In this document: one piece after another, positions 1 to 9,251 of the stretch
Position numbering within the stretch: position 1 is the stretch's first letter
Layout of the letters: every line of letters begins with the position of its first letter
Assembly: GCA_004791255.1 (NCBI GenBank)
Contig: SRUQ01000015.1
Span: 1 to 64,000, forward strand
Source: a bacterium M00.F.Ca.ET.205.01.1.1
GTDB lineage: Bacteria; Pseudomonadota; Alphaproteobacteria; Rhizobiales; Rhizobiaceae
Reading direction: 5' to 3'
DNA: 64,000 bases
Notes under the pieces: model-generated
What the model saw: only the letters and a program-made list of their open reading frames with translations
Database searches by the model: none
What the model was told of the DNA's origin: nothing
Position numbers and translations under genes: made by a program

Positions 1-143
1 CGCAGCGGTGTGAGACGGGCATTCTTATGGATGTTCATTCGGATCCTCCGATGGATGCTGAAGCGTGGTAACTCCAGTCTCCTCGGTCCGGTCCGAATGG
101 ACAACCTCCCGAAAGCTCACAGCTAGCTAACGCCGCCGGCATC

Positions 144-1877
144 GTGTCGCGCGACGTGAATTCAGGCAGGCCCGGCCTGGTAATGCTGATCCTGGCGGTC
201 CTGACTGTCATCGGCTTCGGCGCCGAGTGGATGGTCCGCCGGACTTTGGCGCTGGGCGGTTCAGATGGAACAGTTGACCCCGGACACGCGGTCCTGTCCG
301 AGGTCGCTGCCTTACTGACATTTGCTCTGGCCGGCATCGGCTCGTTCCTCGCTTTCGAATGGCCGCCTTTGCTGCGCCGCATCGTGCTGACCTTGCTGCT
401 CGCCTTCATCGGCGTGCGAGTCGCCCGCGCAACTGCCAGGTTGGTGTTTGGACTAGCCGGCGCGGGCAACGGAACGTCGGATGAGACGGCGACGGCAATC
501 CCCGTCACAAACGAGACCGCGCAGCGTTTCTGGCTTCGGCGCGTGAGCCTCATCGCCGGCTTTCTGCTGTTTGGCTGGGCCGTGGTCAGCCTCATGCCTG
601 GCTTCGGTTTCTCCACCGACGTTGCAGTGGTGGTTGCTCTGCTTTGTGGCCTTGGCATGTTGGCCGTCGCCATCGAAATCGCCTGGCGGCGGCCGGGCAG
701 CGCAGCTTCCGCTGTCAGGCAATCGCTGCTGACGCTCTATCTGATCGCGCTTTGGCTGGCCTGGGTGGCAGGACTGATCGGCGTGCTGTGGCTCGGGCTC
801 TTTGTGTTGTTGTTGCCGGCGACGGTGCGTGGGGTTGGCAACGTCGCGCAGGCCTTCGCCGGCAGAGCGCAGCGAAGTGGTGTCCTCGGCGTCATGCTGA
901 ACGTGCTGATCGTCAGGGGGGCCAGGGCAGTGGTGATTGGCGCTGCGGTCGCCTGGCTCGCCTATATCTGGCGCATCAGGGCTGCAGCCCTTGCCGGCAG
1001 TCAAACAGGGGCGATCGTGATTTCGGGCCTGCTCAATAGCATCATCGTCCTCCTGGTTGCGGATTTGCTTTGGCAGCTGGCGAAGGAGTTGATCGCTTAT
1101 CGGATGGAGCTTGCGCCAAAGGAAGGGTCAAATACGGAAGACCTTGCCCGCAGCGGCCGGCTGCGTACGTTGTTGCCGATATTCCGCAACGTGCTCGCTG
1201 TCTTCATCGGGGCCGTCAGCGTGCTGACAATCCTTTCCGGACTCGGCGTGCAGATCGCACCTTTGATCGCCGGCGCGGGCATTTTCGGCGTAGCCATCGG
1301 CTTTGGGTCGCAGACACTGGTCAAGGACGTGCTGAGCGGCGTTTTCTATATGCTCGACGATGCCTTCCGTGTCGGCGAGTATATCCAGAGCGGCAGCTAT
1401 AAGGGCACTGTCGAATCGTTCAGCCTCCGGTCAGTCAGGCTGCGGCATCACCGCGGCCCAATTTTCACCGTGCCGTTCGGCGAGCTCGGCGCTATCCAGA
1501 ACATGAGCCGTGACTGGGTGGTGGACAAGATGGCTCTCAGTATCACCTACGATTCCGACGTAGACCTCGCTCGAAGGCTCATCAAGAAGATCGGTCAGGA
1601 GCTGGCCGCGGATCCCGAGTTCGCGGCCAACACGATAGAGCCGCTGAAAATGCAAGGTGTCGACAGCTTTGGCGACTCCGGGATCGACCTCAGGATGAAG
1701 CTGATGACCAAGCCGGGAACTCAGTTCGGCATCAAGCGGCGAGCGTTAATGATGATCAAGAAGGCATTCGACGATAATGGCATCAAGCTCGCCGTTCCCA
1801 CCGTGCATGTGCAGGGTGGCGGCGACAACGCTGCCGCCGCGCAGCAACTGCTTAAGATGAAGCAGGTTGCGAGCTAG
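144..1877 (+). CDS. MscS-family mechanosensitive ion channel, N-terminus uncertain
   Basis: Inner-membrane mechanosensitive channel of the MscS superfamily, expected to release osmolytes under hypo-osmotic stress. The first 370 residues carry many hydrophobic helices. The pore-helix and beta-domain signature starts near residue 376 (GAGIFGVAIGFGSQ, then VKDVLSGVFYMLDD and FRVGEYI), followed by the cytoplasmic beta and alpha/beta domains. The length (577 aa) falls short of larger YbiO-like relatives, which carry a signal peptide and periplasmic domain ahead of these helices. The GTG at 144 has no convincing ribosome-binding site, and the frame is open upstream only to a stop at 69-71. The true start is therefore unsure, and an N-terminal truncation is possible. 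Family assignment is firm; the start is not. Confidence 0.85.
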   Translation: MSRDVNSGRPGLVMLILAVLTVIGFGAEWMVRRTLALGGSDGTVDPGHAVLSEVAALLTFALAGIGSFLAFEWPPLLRRIVLTLLLAFIGVRVARATARLVFGLAGAGNGTSDETATAIPVTNETAQRFWLRRVSLIAGFLLFGWAVVSLMPGFGFSTDVAVVVALLCGLGMLAVAIEIAWRRPGSAASAVRQSLLTLYLIALWLAWVAGLIGVLWLGLFVLLLPATVRGVGNVAQAFAGRAQRSGVLGVMLNVLIVRGARAVVIGAAVAWLAYIWRIRAAALAGSQTGAIVISGLLNSIIVLLVADLLWQLAKELIAYRMELAPKEGSNTEDLARSGRLRTLLPIFRNVLAVFIGAVSVLTILSGLGVQIAPLIAGAGIFGVAIGFGSQTLVKDVLSGVFYMLDDAFRVGEYIQSGSYKGTVESFSLRSVRLRHHRGPIFTVPFGELGAIQNMSRDWVVDKMALSITYDSDVDLARRLIKKIGQELAADPEFAANTIEPLKMQGVDSFGDSGIDLRMKLMTKPGTQFGIKRRALMMIKKAFDDNGIKLAVPTVHVQGGGDNAAAAQQLLKMKQVAS

Positions 1878-2503
1878 CGGCAAACCCGGCACCTGATGGC
1901 CCTCAAAGTTCGTCGCGCTGGAAGGGATTCAATCGACGCGCTTTTGCGTCTTTGTTTTGATGCATGGCGTTGTCCCAGGGCCGCGCACACCTCTGGGCGA
2001 CATGCGTAAATCATTCACTCCCCTTCACACTACAGCAGCGGCTCGCGGCTGCCAGCGTGTAGTTTCAAGCCGGCGGCCTTCGTTCAGCGCTTCCTCGGCG
2101 GTGCGTATCACAGGTGCCGGTCCTCTCACGCGAATTCAGTGTGAGTGCGACGATCAAGTTTTTCCCACAATGGGTTCTGACATCCAACCTCGCTCACCAA
2201 CGCGCGCAATTCGGGTGAAGGTGCAAGGCAGAATGTTGGAGAACCTTGCAGGTTCCCCAGCCAAGCCGGATGCCCTATGAGTAGCTTGGTTCCACAAGCC
2301 TCTTCGATCACCTCGGGCCGCCGCCGTTTCCGCAATTAAATCAAAAGGTTGCCTGAAGGCTGCGCGGACCTCACCTCGGCTCCACTCGCTTTGACAGCAC
2401 CGATTCAGAAGCCAACAAACGGCTGGTATGACGTAGCGCGGCTGCCCGGCATGATATATAAAGATTGCCTAATATGATCGCTTGTCCAAGAGGCGATTTC
2501 GGG
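1878..2503. other. Intergenic region, no convincing gene
   Basis: This 626-base gap separates the MscS-type channel from the secretion operon. Short open frames exist on both strands (1957-2280 plus, 2126-2335 minus), but neither has a ribosome-binding site or a recognisable motif. A TTGACA hexamer at 2391-2396 could be a -35 element, but the -10 candidate 17 bases on is poor. The segment around 2453-2462 is AT-rich. No terminator hairpin with a T-tract was found after the channel gene. Confidence 0.5.
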
Positions 2504-4264
2504 ATGCCCAGTTATACGAACAGAAGGGTTCTATGGAAGAGCGTGGCCGAGATGGGCCTCTTCTCCGCGGCGATGAACACCCTGGTGCTGGTTCTGCCTC
2601 TCTACATGCTGCAGGTCTATGATCGGGTTTTGCCGGCCGCCAATTTGGACACCCTCACCTACCTGACATTGCTTGCGCTTTCATCGCTCCTGCTTTTCGG
2701 CGTGCTCGAAGTCGTGCGGGGCATATATGCAAGCCGGCTCGCCGCGCGACTGGATGTCTCTTTGGGGACATCGTCCTTTCTCGCCGCAATGAGTGGCCCC
2801 CGCGCCGGCCTCGGCGATGTCCAAGCCTTGCGCGACTTGGCTACCTTGCGAGTCTTCATCGCTTCGAGAACCATTTTCTTTCTCTTCGACCTTCCTTTCG
2901 GGCCAATCTTCGTGGGCCTGCTCTATTTCATCCATCCGTTGCTCTTCCTTGTGACGGTCGTCGGAGCGGTTCTCATGGTCATAATCGCCGTTCTGAACCA
3001 GGTCGCGAGTTCGCGACCCAGCAAGGAGGCAGCGGACAATCTTGGCGCCTCGATGAATTCGGCGCAGGCCTTCGCCCGAAACTTCGAAACCGTTCGCGCA
3101 CTTGGCATGGTGTCCAACGCGATAGAGTTCTGGGGGGCCCGTTTTTCCGGCTCCCTACACGCCTCGGATGGGCTCGCCCGCATCAACGCATTTTACGGCG
3201 GTGTGTCCCGCACCACGCGATCGATCCTGCAGATCGCGATATTGGGTGTCGGCGCTTATCTGGTTCTGCACAACGAGATGACCGCCGGTATGATCTTTGC
3301 GTCCTCGATGATTTCGGCGCGCGCCCTGCAACCTCTTGATCAGATCATTGGAACCTGGCGGCAGATCATCGACGCCAATCTTGCATGGAGGCGGCTTTCA
3401 ACTGCCCAATCGAGGTTCGGACCAAAGGAAATAGTGGCCTTGCCGACGCCTCGAGGAGCGTTGAGCGCGGATCAGATAGTCTACCACCTTCCTGGATCGG
3501 CCGACGGCGCGCTACCGCTCATAAAGCGGGTGACCTTCGAAGTTGCTGCTGGCGAAACCGTCGCCATAGTCGGCCCGAGCCAGGCCGGAAAATCGACGCT
3601 GGCGCGCCTCATCGTCGGTGCCATCGAGCCACGCTCGGGAGCGATCCGCATCGATGGTGGCGATATCAGAAACTGGGATCCGGAGGAGCTTGGCCGTCAT
3701 ATTGGCTATCTTCCGCAGGATGTGGAACTCTTCCCTGGAACCATCGGCCAGAACATTGCGCGCTTCGAGCCAGATGCGGCCGACGAGAAATTAGTCCAGG
3801 CGGCCCAGCAGGCGCAGGTGCATGAACTTATCCTGGGTCAGAGAGATGGATATTCGACGGTGATCGGTCCGACCGGCGTTCGCCTCTCGGGTGGCGAGCG
3901 TCAGCGCATCGGGCTTGCGCGCGCCTTTTACGGCAATCCCAAGATCCTGATACTCGACGAGCCCAATGCAAATCTTGATACCGACGGCGAAGCCGCGCTT
4001 GGGCGTGCTATCAATCAAGCACGTTCGCGAAAGACGACCGTGCTCGTCATCACCCACCGGCCCTCCCTCGCTTCCAAATGCGATCGCATCCTCATGCTGC
4101 GAAATGGTCAGGTCGAGATTTACGGCTTGACCACGGACGTGCTCGAACGACTTGCTCAGCGACGGAGCCAAGCAGCGACGCCGGCGGCCGCTCAGTCGCA
4201 TGTCAATGAAGGAGTGGTGCCTTTCCCGTCAACTGCTCGCGTGGAGGTAAAAGGCCACCAATGA
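2504..4264 (+). CDS. Type I secretion ABC exporter (PrtD/PrsD-like)
   Basis: Inner-membrane ATPase/permease of a type I secretion system, which energises one-step export of RTX-type proteins. The 586-residue protein has an N-terminal transmembrane domain (about residues 10-290) and a C-terminal nucleotide-binding domain. The Walker A motif is GPSQAGKST near residue 357, the ABC signature LSGGERQR near 461, Walker B ILILDEP near 481 and the H-loop histidine near 518. I chose the ATG at 2504 because AAGAGG at 2488-2493 is well spaced; the frame is open further upstream (ATG 2474, TTG 2465) without a ribosome-binding site. Its stop overlaps the start of the adaptor gene by four bases, so the two are translationally coupled. 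The convergent RTX gene is the likely substrate (inference). Confidence 0.93.
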   Translation: MPSYTNRRVLWKSVAEMGLFSAAMNTLVLVLPLYMLQVYDRVLPAANLDTLTYLTLLALSSLLLFGVLEVVRGIYASRLAARLDVSLGTSSFLAAMSGPRAGLGDVQALRDLATLRVFIASRTIFFLFDLPFGPIFVGLLYFIHPLLFLVTVVGAVLMVIIAVLNQVASSRPSKEAADNLGASMNSAQAFARNFETVRALGMVSNAIEFWGARFSGSLHASDGLARINAFYGGVSRTTRSILQIAILGVGAYLVLHNEMTAGMIFASSMISARALQPLDQIIGTWRQIIDANLAWRRLSTAQSRFGPKEIVALPTPRGALSADQIVYHLPGSADGALPLIKRVTFEVAAGETVAIVGPSQAGKSTLARLIVGAIEPRSGAIRIDGGDIRNWDPEELGRHIGYLPQDVELFPGTIGQNIARFEPDAADEKLVQAAQQAQVHELILGQRDGYSTVIGPTGVRLSGGERQRIGLARAFYGNPKILILDEPNANLDTDGEAALGRAINQARSRKTTVLVITHRPSLASKCDRILMLRNGQVEIYGLTTDVLERLAQRRSQAATPAAAQSHVNEGVVPFPSTARVEVKGHQ

Positions 4265-5607
4265 CGGTTCCTAGCCAAACCATCCAGGCGGGCGCCAGGA
4301 CTTATCGTTGGCAACGCAATGTCGATACACGCACAGATCGGATTACGCTGGCGGGGTATGGAAGCGTGGCCGTTTTCTTGCTCGGCTTCGGATTCTGGGG
4401 CGCAACGGCACCGATTGCCGGAGCAACGATCGCGCCAGGGGTGATAGCAGCGGCCGGGCAGAATGTGATGATCCAGCACCTCGAAGGAGGCGTGGTCACC
4501 AACATCAAGGTCCGGGAGGGCGACAGGGTTTTAAGAGGTCAGGCCCTGATCGTGCTCGATCCGACAGTGGCGCAGTCCCAGCTCAACCGCGTTCTCAAGC
4601 AGTGGGTTGCACTAAAGGCTGAAATTGCGCGGCTCGAGGCAGAGCGGGACGGCCTGGAGAAAATCGTCCTGCCCGGGGACCTTGGAGCCTATTCGGGCGC
4701 GTCCGAATTCAGCGACGTCTTGGCACAGCAGACAAAAGAATTTCAGGCTCGGTTAGCGCGCTATGCCGCAGAGCAGGAAATCTTGAAGCAACGGGTAGCA
4801 GCGCTCCAGGAAGCCGTTACCGGCCTGAGGGTGCAGAAGGAGGCTGCAGAAAACCAGCTCGCGATCGTCAATGCCGAGACGGATCGCAAAAAGCACTTGC
4901 TGGAAGAGGGACTGACAAATCGTTCTGAATACACCGATCTTCTGCGCAGCACCGCCGAGCTTGTAGGCCAGGCGGGATCGCTGGAGGCGCAAATTGCCAG
5001 CTCGGCGACCGAGACCGTAGAAGCGCGTCAACAGATTGAACGACTTACAACCAGCCGGGTCGAGGATGCTGTCACGGAACTGAACAAAGCCCGGGGGCTG
5101 GTGGCGGACCTTGAGGAACAAATCAACGCCGCTCGATCAGTCCTGATGCGGACGACCATTCGTGCCCCGGTGGACGGCATCATTGTCCGCTCGCTCTACA
5201 ATTCCGAAGGCAGCGTCATCCGCCCTGGCGAGGTTGCAATGGAGCTTCTGCCGACCACGAATGAACTTATCGTCGAGGCAAAGATCAAGCCTGAAGACAT
5301 CGATTCGATCCGAGTCGGCCAAGCCGCGAACATGATGTTGACAGCTCTCAACGCACGGACAACACCAAAAGTGTCCGGAAAGGTATTCTACATATCGGCG
5401 GACCGGCTGATCACACCCAGCACTGGACAGCCCTATTACACCGTGCGGCTCAAGATGGCTGACAAGCTGCCACCGCAAGTCAAGCCCGAGCAGATCTACC
5501 CAGGCATGCCGGTCGAAACCTTCATTTCAACCGGCGAGCGAACGCTTCTGACCTATCTGACTAAACCGCTGGTGGATTCGTTCCAGCGCGCCTTCCGGGA
5601 AAGATAG
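4261..5607 (+). CDS. HlyD-family membrane fusion protein of type I secretion
   Basis: Periplasmic adaptor that links the ABC exporter to an outer-membrane TolC-type channel (PrtE/PrsE/HlyD family). The 448 residues give a short cytoplasmic N-terminus, one membrane helix near residues 30-50 and a first lipoyl/barrel-sandwich half containing IQHLEGGVV and VREGDRVLRGQ. A long coiled coil follows (roughly 115-300, rich in Glu, Ala and Gln), then the second half TIRAPVDGIIV with SVIRPGEV, and a C-terminal beta-barrel. The gene starts inside the last four bases of the exporter gene. No outer-membrane component is encoded nearby, so a TolC homologue elsewhere is expected. A strong hairpin at 5673-5701 follows the stop codon. 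Confidence 0.93.
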   Translation: MTVPSQTIQAGARTYRWQRNVDTRTDRITLAGYGSVAVFLLGFGFWGATAPIAGATIAPGVIAAAGQNVMIQHLEGGVVTNIKVREGDRVLRGQALIVLDPTVAQSQLNRVLKQWVALKAEIARLEAERDGLEKIVLPGDLGAYSGASEFSDVLAQQTKEFQARLARYAAEQEILKQRVAALQEAVTGLRVQKEAAENQLAIVNAETDRKKHLLEEGLTNRSEYTDLLRSTAELVGQAGSLEAQIASSATETVEARQQIERLTTSRVEDAVTELNKARGLVADLEEQINAARSVLMRTTIRAPVDGIIVRSLYNSEGSVIRPGEVAMELLPTTNELIVEAKIKPEDIDSIRVGQAANMMLTALNARTTPKVSGKVFYISADRLITPSTGQPYYTVRLKMADKLPPQVKPEQIYPGMPVETFISTGERTLLTYLTKPLVDSFQRAFRER

Positions 5608-5672
5608 GCCCGATCCGGCGGCCTTCGACCGATGGACGCGGTCGCGTTGGAGCGCTGCCGCGCGGCGCATGT

Positions 5673-5701
5673 ACGTCGGCCACGATCGATGTGGCCGACG
5701 T
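5673..5701. terminator. Perfect 11-bp stem hairpin between convergent genes
   Basis: ACGTCGGCCAC at 5673-5683 is exactly complementary to GTGGCCGACGT at 5691-5701, with a 7-base loop. The stem is followed on the plus strand by TTAT. It lies 65 bases after the HlyD-type gene and about 115 bases past the convergent RTX gene, so it probably ends transcription from one or both sides. The T-tract is short, hence moderate confidence. Confidence 0.6.
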
Positions 5702-5814
5702 TTATGGGAAACTGGATCGGCGCTCCGCCGCCATTTTGATCGCTGACAATCGAACTGGACACCGGCGGAGACGCGCCCGCCCTTCGTCGTGCCAAGGTGC
5801 GATCGCATGAGCGA

Positions 5815-7158
5815 TCAAATGACGAACACGTCGTGATAGGTCAGGGCTGCCCCGGGCTCCAGGTGGGCGATTTCTACCTGGGGGGTCGATTTCGAGCCGT
5901 CGGGATCATAGTACAGAATGCCCGTGGCCCGGTTGTAGAGCAGGTGATCGTTGCTGTGTTCGGCGTGTTCTCGCAACTCGAAATACCCCGAGGTCACCTG
6001 CGTCGGGCTGGACAATGAACCGGAGCCGAGCGTGGTGAAGACGGCATTGTCGAGATAGAGCGCGTCATGTTCCGCGTCGAAGTCGGTGAGTGTGTCGACA
6101 TTACCGGGGCCATAGGCCGTGTCAAACACGAAGGTGTCCTCGCCCTTGCCACCGGTCAGCACGTCGTTGCCACCCAGGCCCCGCAGTGTGTCGTTGCCAG
6201 CCAGCGCATCATAGGTATCGGCCGCGGCGGTGCCGACAAAAGTGTCGTTCCCGGTCGTTCCGTGGGTCGGGTCGAGCGGCGGGATCGGAGGTGACGGTAT
6301 CGGGTCGGTCCCGTCATGGGCTGCATGCCAGGCTGCCTTGGCGTTGGCCCAGTAATCGCGGGCCGCCTGGCCTTGAAGGACCGTCCAGCCTGCGGGCGGC
6401 ATTGGATAATCCGCCGGCAGCGGCGTGTCAGAGAGGTTGAGATAGTAATTGCCGTGCGACTCGACCGTCTTGTCCCAGGCATGCTGCAGCCGCCCCTGAC
6501 CGTTGTGGTGAACGTCGGTGATCGCCACGACGCAGTCGATAAAGTGCAGGCTGGGCACGATATCGTGAGCGCCTGTACCATTGTCGAGTTTGAATGGCGA
6601 ACCGTGGGTCACCACGCCTTTGCGAAGGTACTCGCCCATGCCCAGAAGCACGCCATCCATGGTGACCGTGTTGTCAGACCCATCCACATCGCCGTCGCCA
6701 AGGCTAACTCCGGAAAACACGTGGTCGAACAGGGAATCCCGGATGGTGCCGCCGATTACGTCGTCGTCCTCGACCGCGTCGTCTCGTGAGTTGCCGACAT
6801 AGGAGTCTTCGATGAGGAAGGTGCCGGTCCCCCCGACACGGATGCCATCCCAAGGCTGGGTGATCGTCCAGTCGTCGATGACAAAGCTGTGGGCTGAATT
6901 TATACGGACCGCGGCGGAGTTGATGTAGATGCTCTCCCAGTCGGCGGTCTGGGAGACGGTGCCGTTGATCGTGCCGCCAAACGCCCGGAGGTTGTCGCCG
7001 GGGTCGACGACCGCGAAGGGATAGAGGTTGGTGGGGCTTCCCTGATTGGCGACGATCCACGAGGCGTGGGTGGCATCGATAGTCGTGTCGGCGGCCAGAC
7101 CGGTTGCTTTATAGCGGCTGTAGCCATAGTCGCCGCTCAAAACGATAGTGTTGGCCAT
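5815..7158 (-). CDS. RTX calcium-binding protein with beta-helix-like N-terminus, likely type I secreted
   Basis: Extracellular protein of 447 residues without a classical signal peptide. Residues 1 to about 250 are rich in short beta-strand repeats of the right-handed parallel beta-helix kind (VRINSAHSFVIDDWTI, GTFLIEDSYVGNS, GTIRDSLFDHVFSGV), a fold common in polysaccharide-active enzymes. A Pro-rich linker (about 288-298) leads to RTX nonapeptide repeats (TTGNDTFVG, AGNDTLRGLGGNDVLTGG) that bind calcium. The C-terminus ends in short hydrophobic residues (HDVFVI), as in type I secretion signals. The ATG has AAAGGTGG upstream. It faces the exporter/adaptor pair, which suggests a dedicated cargo. 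The catalytic activity is not identified; a glycanase or lyase acting on surface polysaccharide is a guess from the fold and from known PrsDE cargoes. Confidence 0.85.
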   Translation of the reverse strand: MANTIVLSGDYGYSRYKATGLAADTTIDATHASWIVANQGSPTNLYPFAVVDPGDNLRAFGGTINGTVSQTADWESIYINSAAVRINSAHSFVIDDWTITQPWDGIRVGGTGTFLIEDSYVGNSRDDAVEDDDVIGGTIRDSLFDHVFSGVSLGDGDVDGSDNTVTMDGVLLGMGEYLRKGVVTHGSPFKLDNGTGAHDIVPSLHFIDCVVAITDVHHNGQGRLQHAWDKTVESHGNYYLNLSDTPLPADYPMPPAGWTVLQGQAARDYWANAKAAWHAAHDGTDPIPSPPIPPLDPTHGTTGNDTFVGTAAADTYDALAGNDTLRGLGGNDVLTGGKGEDTFVFDTAYGPGNVDTLTDFDAEHDALYLDNAVFTTLGSGSLSSPTQVTSGYFELREHAEHSNDHLLYNRATGILYYDPDGSKSTPQVEIAHLEPGAALTYHDVFVI

Positions 7159-7794
7159 GTTTGGCCACCTTTCACACCCCTCGCCTGTTCCGCCAAATGC
7201 CTGAAGCCAGAAACGCCTGCGCCATCAGAGCCCCGACAACGGCATCGTGCAAATCACAAAATGTAAAAATATCGGATGTCGCTCGCAACAAAAGGCCGTG
7301 GTGCAGCGGTCTTCAGCGCAGTTTCTTTTCGGTGGTCTCAACGCGGCTTTCACGTCCCATGCCACCCCTCTAAAATCCAAGGGTCTCGTAGGAGCGATGC
7401 GTGAGCGGAGACGGTGCGCAGGAGTTCCATCATCGCAAAACGCATCATAGAAATCCGGACGATTGGCGAGACCGTAAAATTCCTTCGTGAGTTATGGCAA
7501 TGACGCACGCCCGGATATCAAAGGCCCTGCAATGAATGTGGCCGATAAGTGAGTCACCTCGTCAACACGATCTCTCAATATGAAGTGGAAGTGAAGTGGA
7601 AGTCCGTGCTCTGGTCTCGGCGAACGGTGAGGCAGCTCCCTCGACCGCTTCTCCGTATTTTGGCATAGTCCAAGCAGTGGCCGCAAACCATGAAGCGTAT
7701 TGTCCCAGTGTGAAATTTTCCGAAATGCATATTGCATTTCACATATCGGCCCGACCTCCTATATGCTTAGCGCAAAAAGCACGGGAGAAGGGAT
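7159..7794. other. Intergenic region upstream of two divergent genes
   Basis: This 636-base stretch holds no convincing gene. It should contain the promoter of the RTX gene (minus strand) and of the small protein at 7795 (plus strand). Visible structure includes a two-copy 11-bp tandem repeat (TGAAGTGGAAG) at 7581-7602 and a perfect dyad at 7722-7740. It is more AT-rich than the flanking genes. Open frames here (such as 7492-7737 minus) lack ribosome-binding sites and recognisable sequence. Confidence 0.5.
7722..7740. promoter_or_regulatory. Perfect dyad, candidate operator
   Basis: GAAATGCA and TGCATTTC are exact reverse complements separated by TAT. The centre lies about 64 bases upstream of the GTG start at 7795, where a transcription-factor site would be expected. 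No regulator gene adjoins it, so the binding protein is unknown. Confidence 0.4.
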
Positions 7795-8007
7795 GTGTCC
7801 CGAGAGCGTGACGTGCGTATGTGGCGCGAAGCCGGGAAACTCGCGGTATCTGGCGACTATGAAGGATGGGTTGCTATCGAAGGGGAGCTTCGTAGCAGAG
7901 GATTCTCACGCGCCAGGCTGCTGTTTGACAACGACCGGATCCGCGAAAAATTGGATGATATCTGTAAGAGGGCACAGGAGCAACGCGCCGACGCCAACCG
8001 GACCTAG
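7795..8007 (+). CDS. Small hypothetical protein (70 aa)
   Basis: A 70-residue soluble, charged protein (starts MSRERDVRMWREAGKLA; contains GDYEGWVAIEGELR and LDDICKRAQEQRA), probably mostly helical. A GTG start is preceded by GGGAGAAGGG at good spacing, and the upstream dyad at 7722-7740 supports a real transcription unit. No domain is recognised and no function is proposed. It stands alone between the RTX gene and a convergent dehydrogenase gene. Confidence 0.6.
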   Translation: MSRERDVRMWREAGKLAVSGDYEGWVAIEGELRSRGFSRARLLFDNDRIREKLDDICKRAQEQRADANRT

Positions 8008-8159
8008 CGGCCAGAAGCGCCCCGCCGGCGTCGTCGGACACCAAGGCCGAGCACCGGAGAGCCGCGACTGCCTCGCCGGCCACTCCCAGAAACCCAGCCA
8101 ACGGGCAGCGGTCCGTTCCGATCTCATTCGACGCCATCGATAGTGGAAGATAGGTACGC

Positions 8160-9143
8160 TCAGTAGCCTCCGATGATCGGCAGGATTTCACCGGTGATGT
8201 AGCTCGAACATTGCGGCGAGGCGAGAAAAACATAGGCTGGTGCGATCTCTTCGGGCTGCGCAGGCCGTTTCATCGGTGTCTTGGCGCCGAACTGCGCTAC
8301 GTCCTCGGCCTGCTTGTCCGATGGGTTGAGCGGCGTCCATACCGGGCCAGGCGCCACCGCGTTGACGCGAATACCCTTGCCGACGAGATTGCCCGAAAGG
8401 GCACGCGTGAAGGCGTGGATGCCGCCCTTGGTCATGGAATAATCGACAAGCTCCTTCGAGCCCTCGATTCCGGTCACCGAGCCAGTGTTGATGATCGCGG
8501 AGCCAGGCTTCATGTGCGGAACAGCCTCCTGCGCCATGTGGAAATAGCCATAGAGATTGGTCTTCAGGGTGGTATCGAAATGCTGCTCTGTGAGGTCGGC
8601 GAACTCAGTCGAATGGACCTGAAAGGCGGCGTTATTGACGAGCACATCGAGCCCGTCCAAGGCTTTCACCGTCTGTTCCACCGCCTTGCGGCAAAAAGCC
8701 CGCCTTGAGACATCGCCGCGAAGGGTGATGCAACGCCTGCCCTCCGCCTCGACCGCCTGCTTCGTCGCCTTCGCATCGCGGTCTTCACTGAGATAGACGA
8801 TGGCGACATCGGCTCCTTCGCGGGCGAACAATACGGCCACCGCACGACCGATACCAGAATCGCCACCGGTGATCAGCGCCACTTTGCCCTTCAGCTTGTC
8901 CGAACCCTGCCAGAAGGGCGCATCATAAAGCGGCGCCGGTTCCACCGCCCATTCCTCTCCCGGCTTGGGATGATGCTGCTTCGGGAATGGCGGCACGGGA
9001 TACTTCCGCGCGCCGGCCTGCATTGCGCCTGGCGACTTCGGCCTTGACTTGGCCCGGTCCGTGGCGTCGACCTTGCGCTGCACGCTACGCTGCCTGAGTG
9101 CTGCCTGCGCTATCTCTGATTCCGATTGAGTACTGGTCGGCAT
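8160..9143 (-). CDS. Short-chain dehydrogenase/reductase (YghA-like)
   Basis: NAD(P)-dependent oxidoreductase of the classical SDR type, 327 residues, with the extended N-terminus typical of YghA-like proteins (about 85 residues before the Rossmann fold). The cofactor motif is TGGDSGIG, the NNAA motif follows, and the active site is YSMTK, with the catalytic Ser in NTGSVTG. The substrate is unknown; relatives are annotated as glucose/ribitol-type or aldehyde reductases and are often stress-induced. The ATG is preceded by GTAGGAGAG. It lies 108 bases downstream of two small stress-type genes on the same strand and may belong to their transcription unit. Confidence 0.9.
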   Translation of the reverse strand: MPTSTQSESEIAQAALRQRSVQRKVDATDRAKSRPKSPGAMQAGARKYPVPPFPKQHHPKPGEEWAVEPAPLYDAPFWQGSDKLKGKVALITGGDSGIGRAVAVLFAREGADVAIVYLSEDRDAKATKQAVEAEGRRCITLRGDVSRRAFCRKAVEQTVKALDGLDVLVNNAAFQVHSTEFADLTEQHFDTTLKTNLYGYFHMAQEAVPHMKPGSAIINTGSVTGIEGSKELVDYSMTKGGIHAFTRALSGNLVGKGIRVNAVAPGPVWTPLNPSDKQAEDVAQFGAKTPMKRPAQPEEIAPAYVFLASPQCSSYITGEILPIIGGY

Positions 9144-9251
9144 GGAATCTCTCCTACGGCTAGGCCCGCCGTTTCATTTTCTTCGGCACGCACGTCTTGG
9201 CCACGCACGGCAAGCAGAATGCCCTGCCTCCCACACTACCAAGGCGTGTTG

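Noticed and set aside
2126..2335. Possible 69-aa minus-strand gene in the MscS/secretion gap
   Set aside because: No ribosome-binding site, no recognisable family, and it overlaps another equally weak frame.
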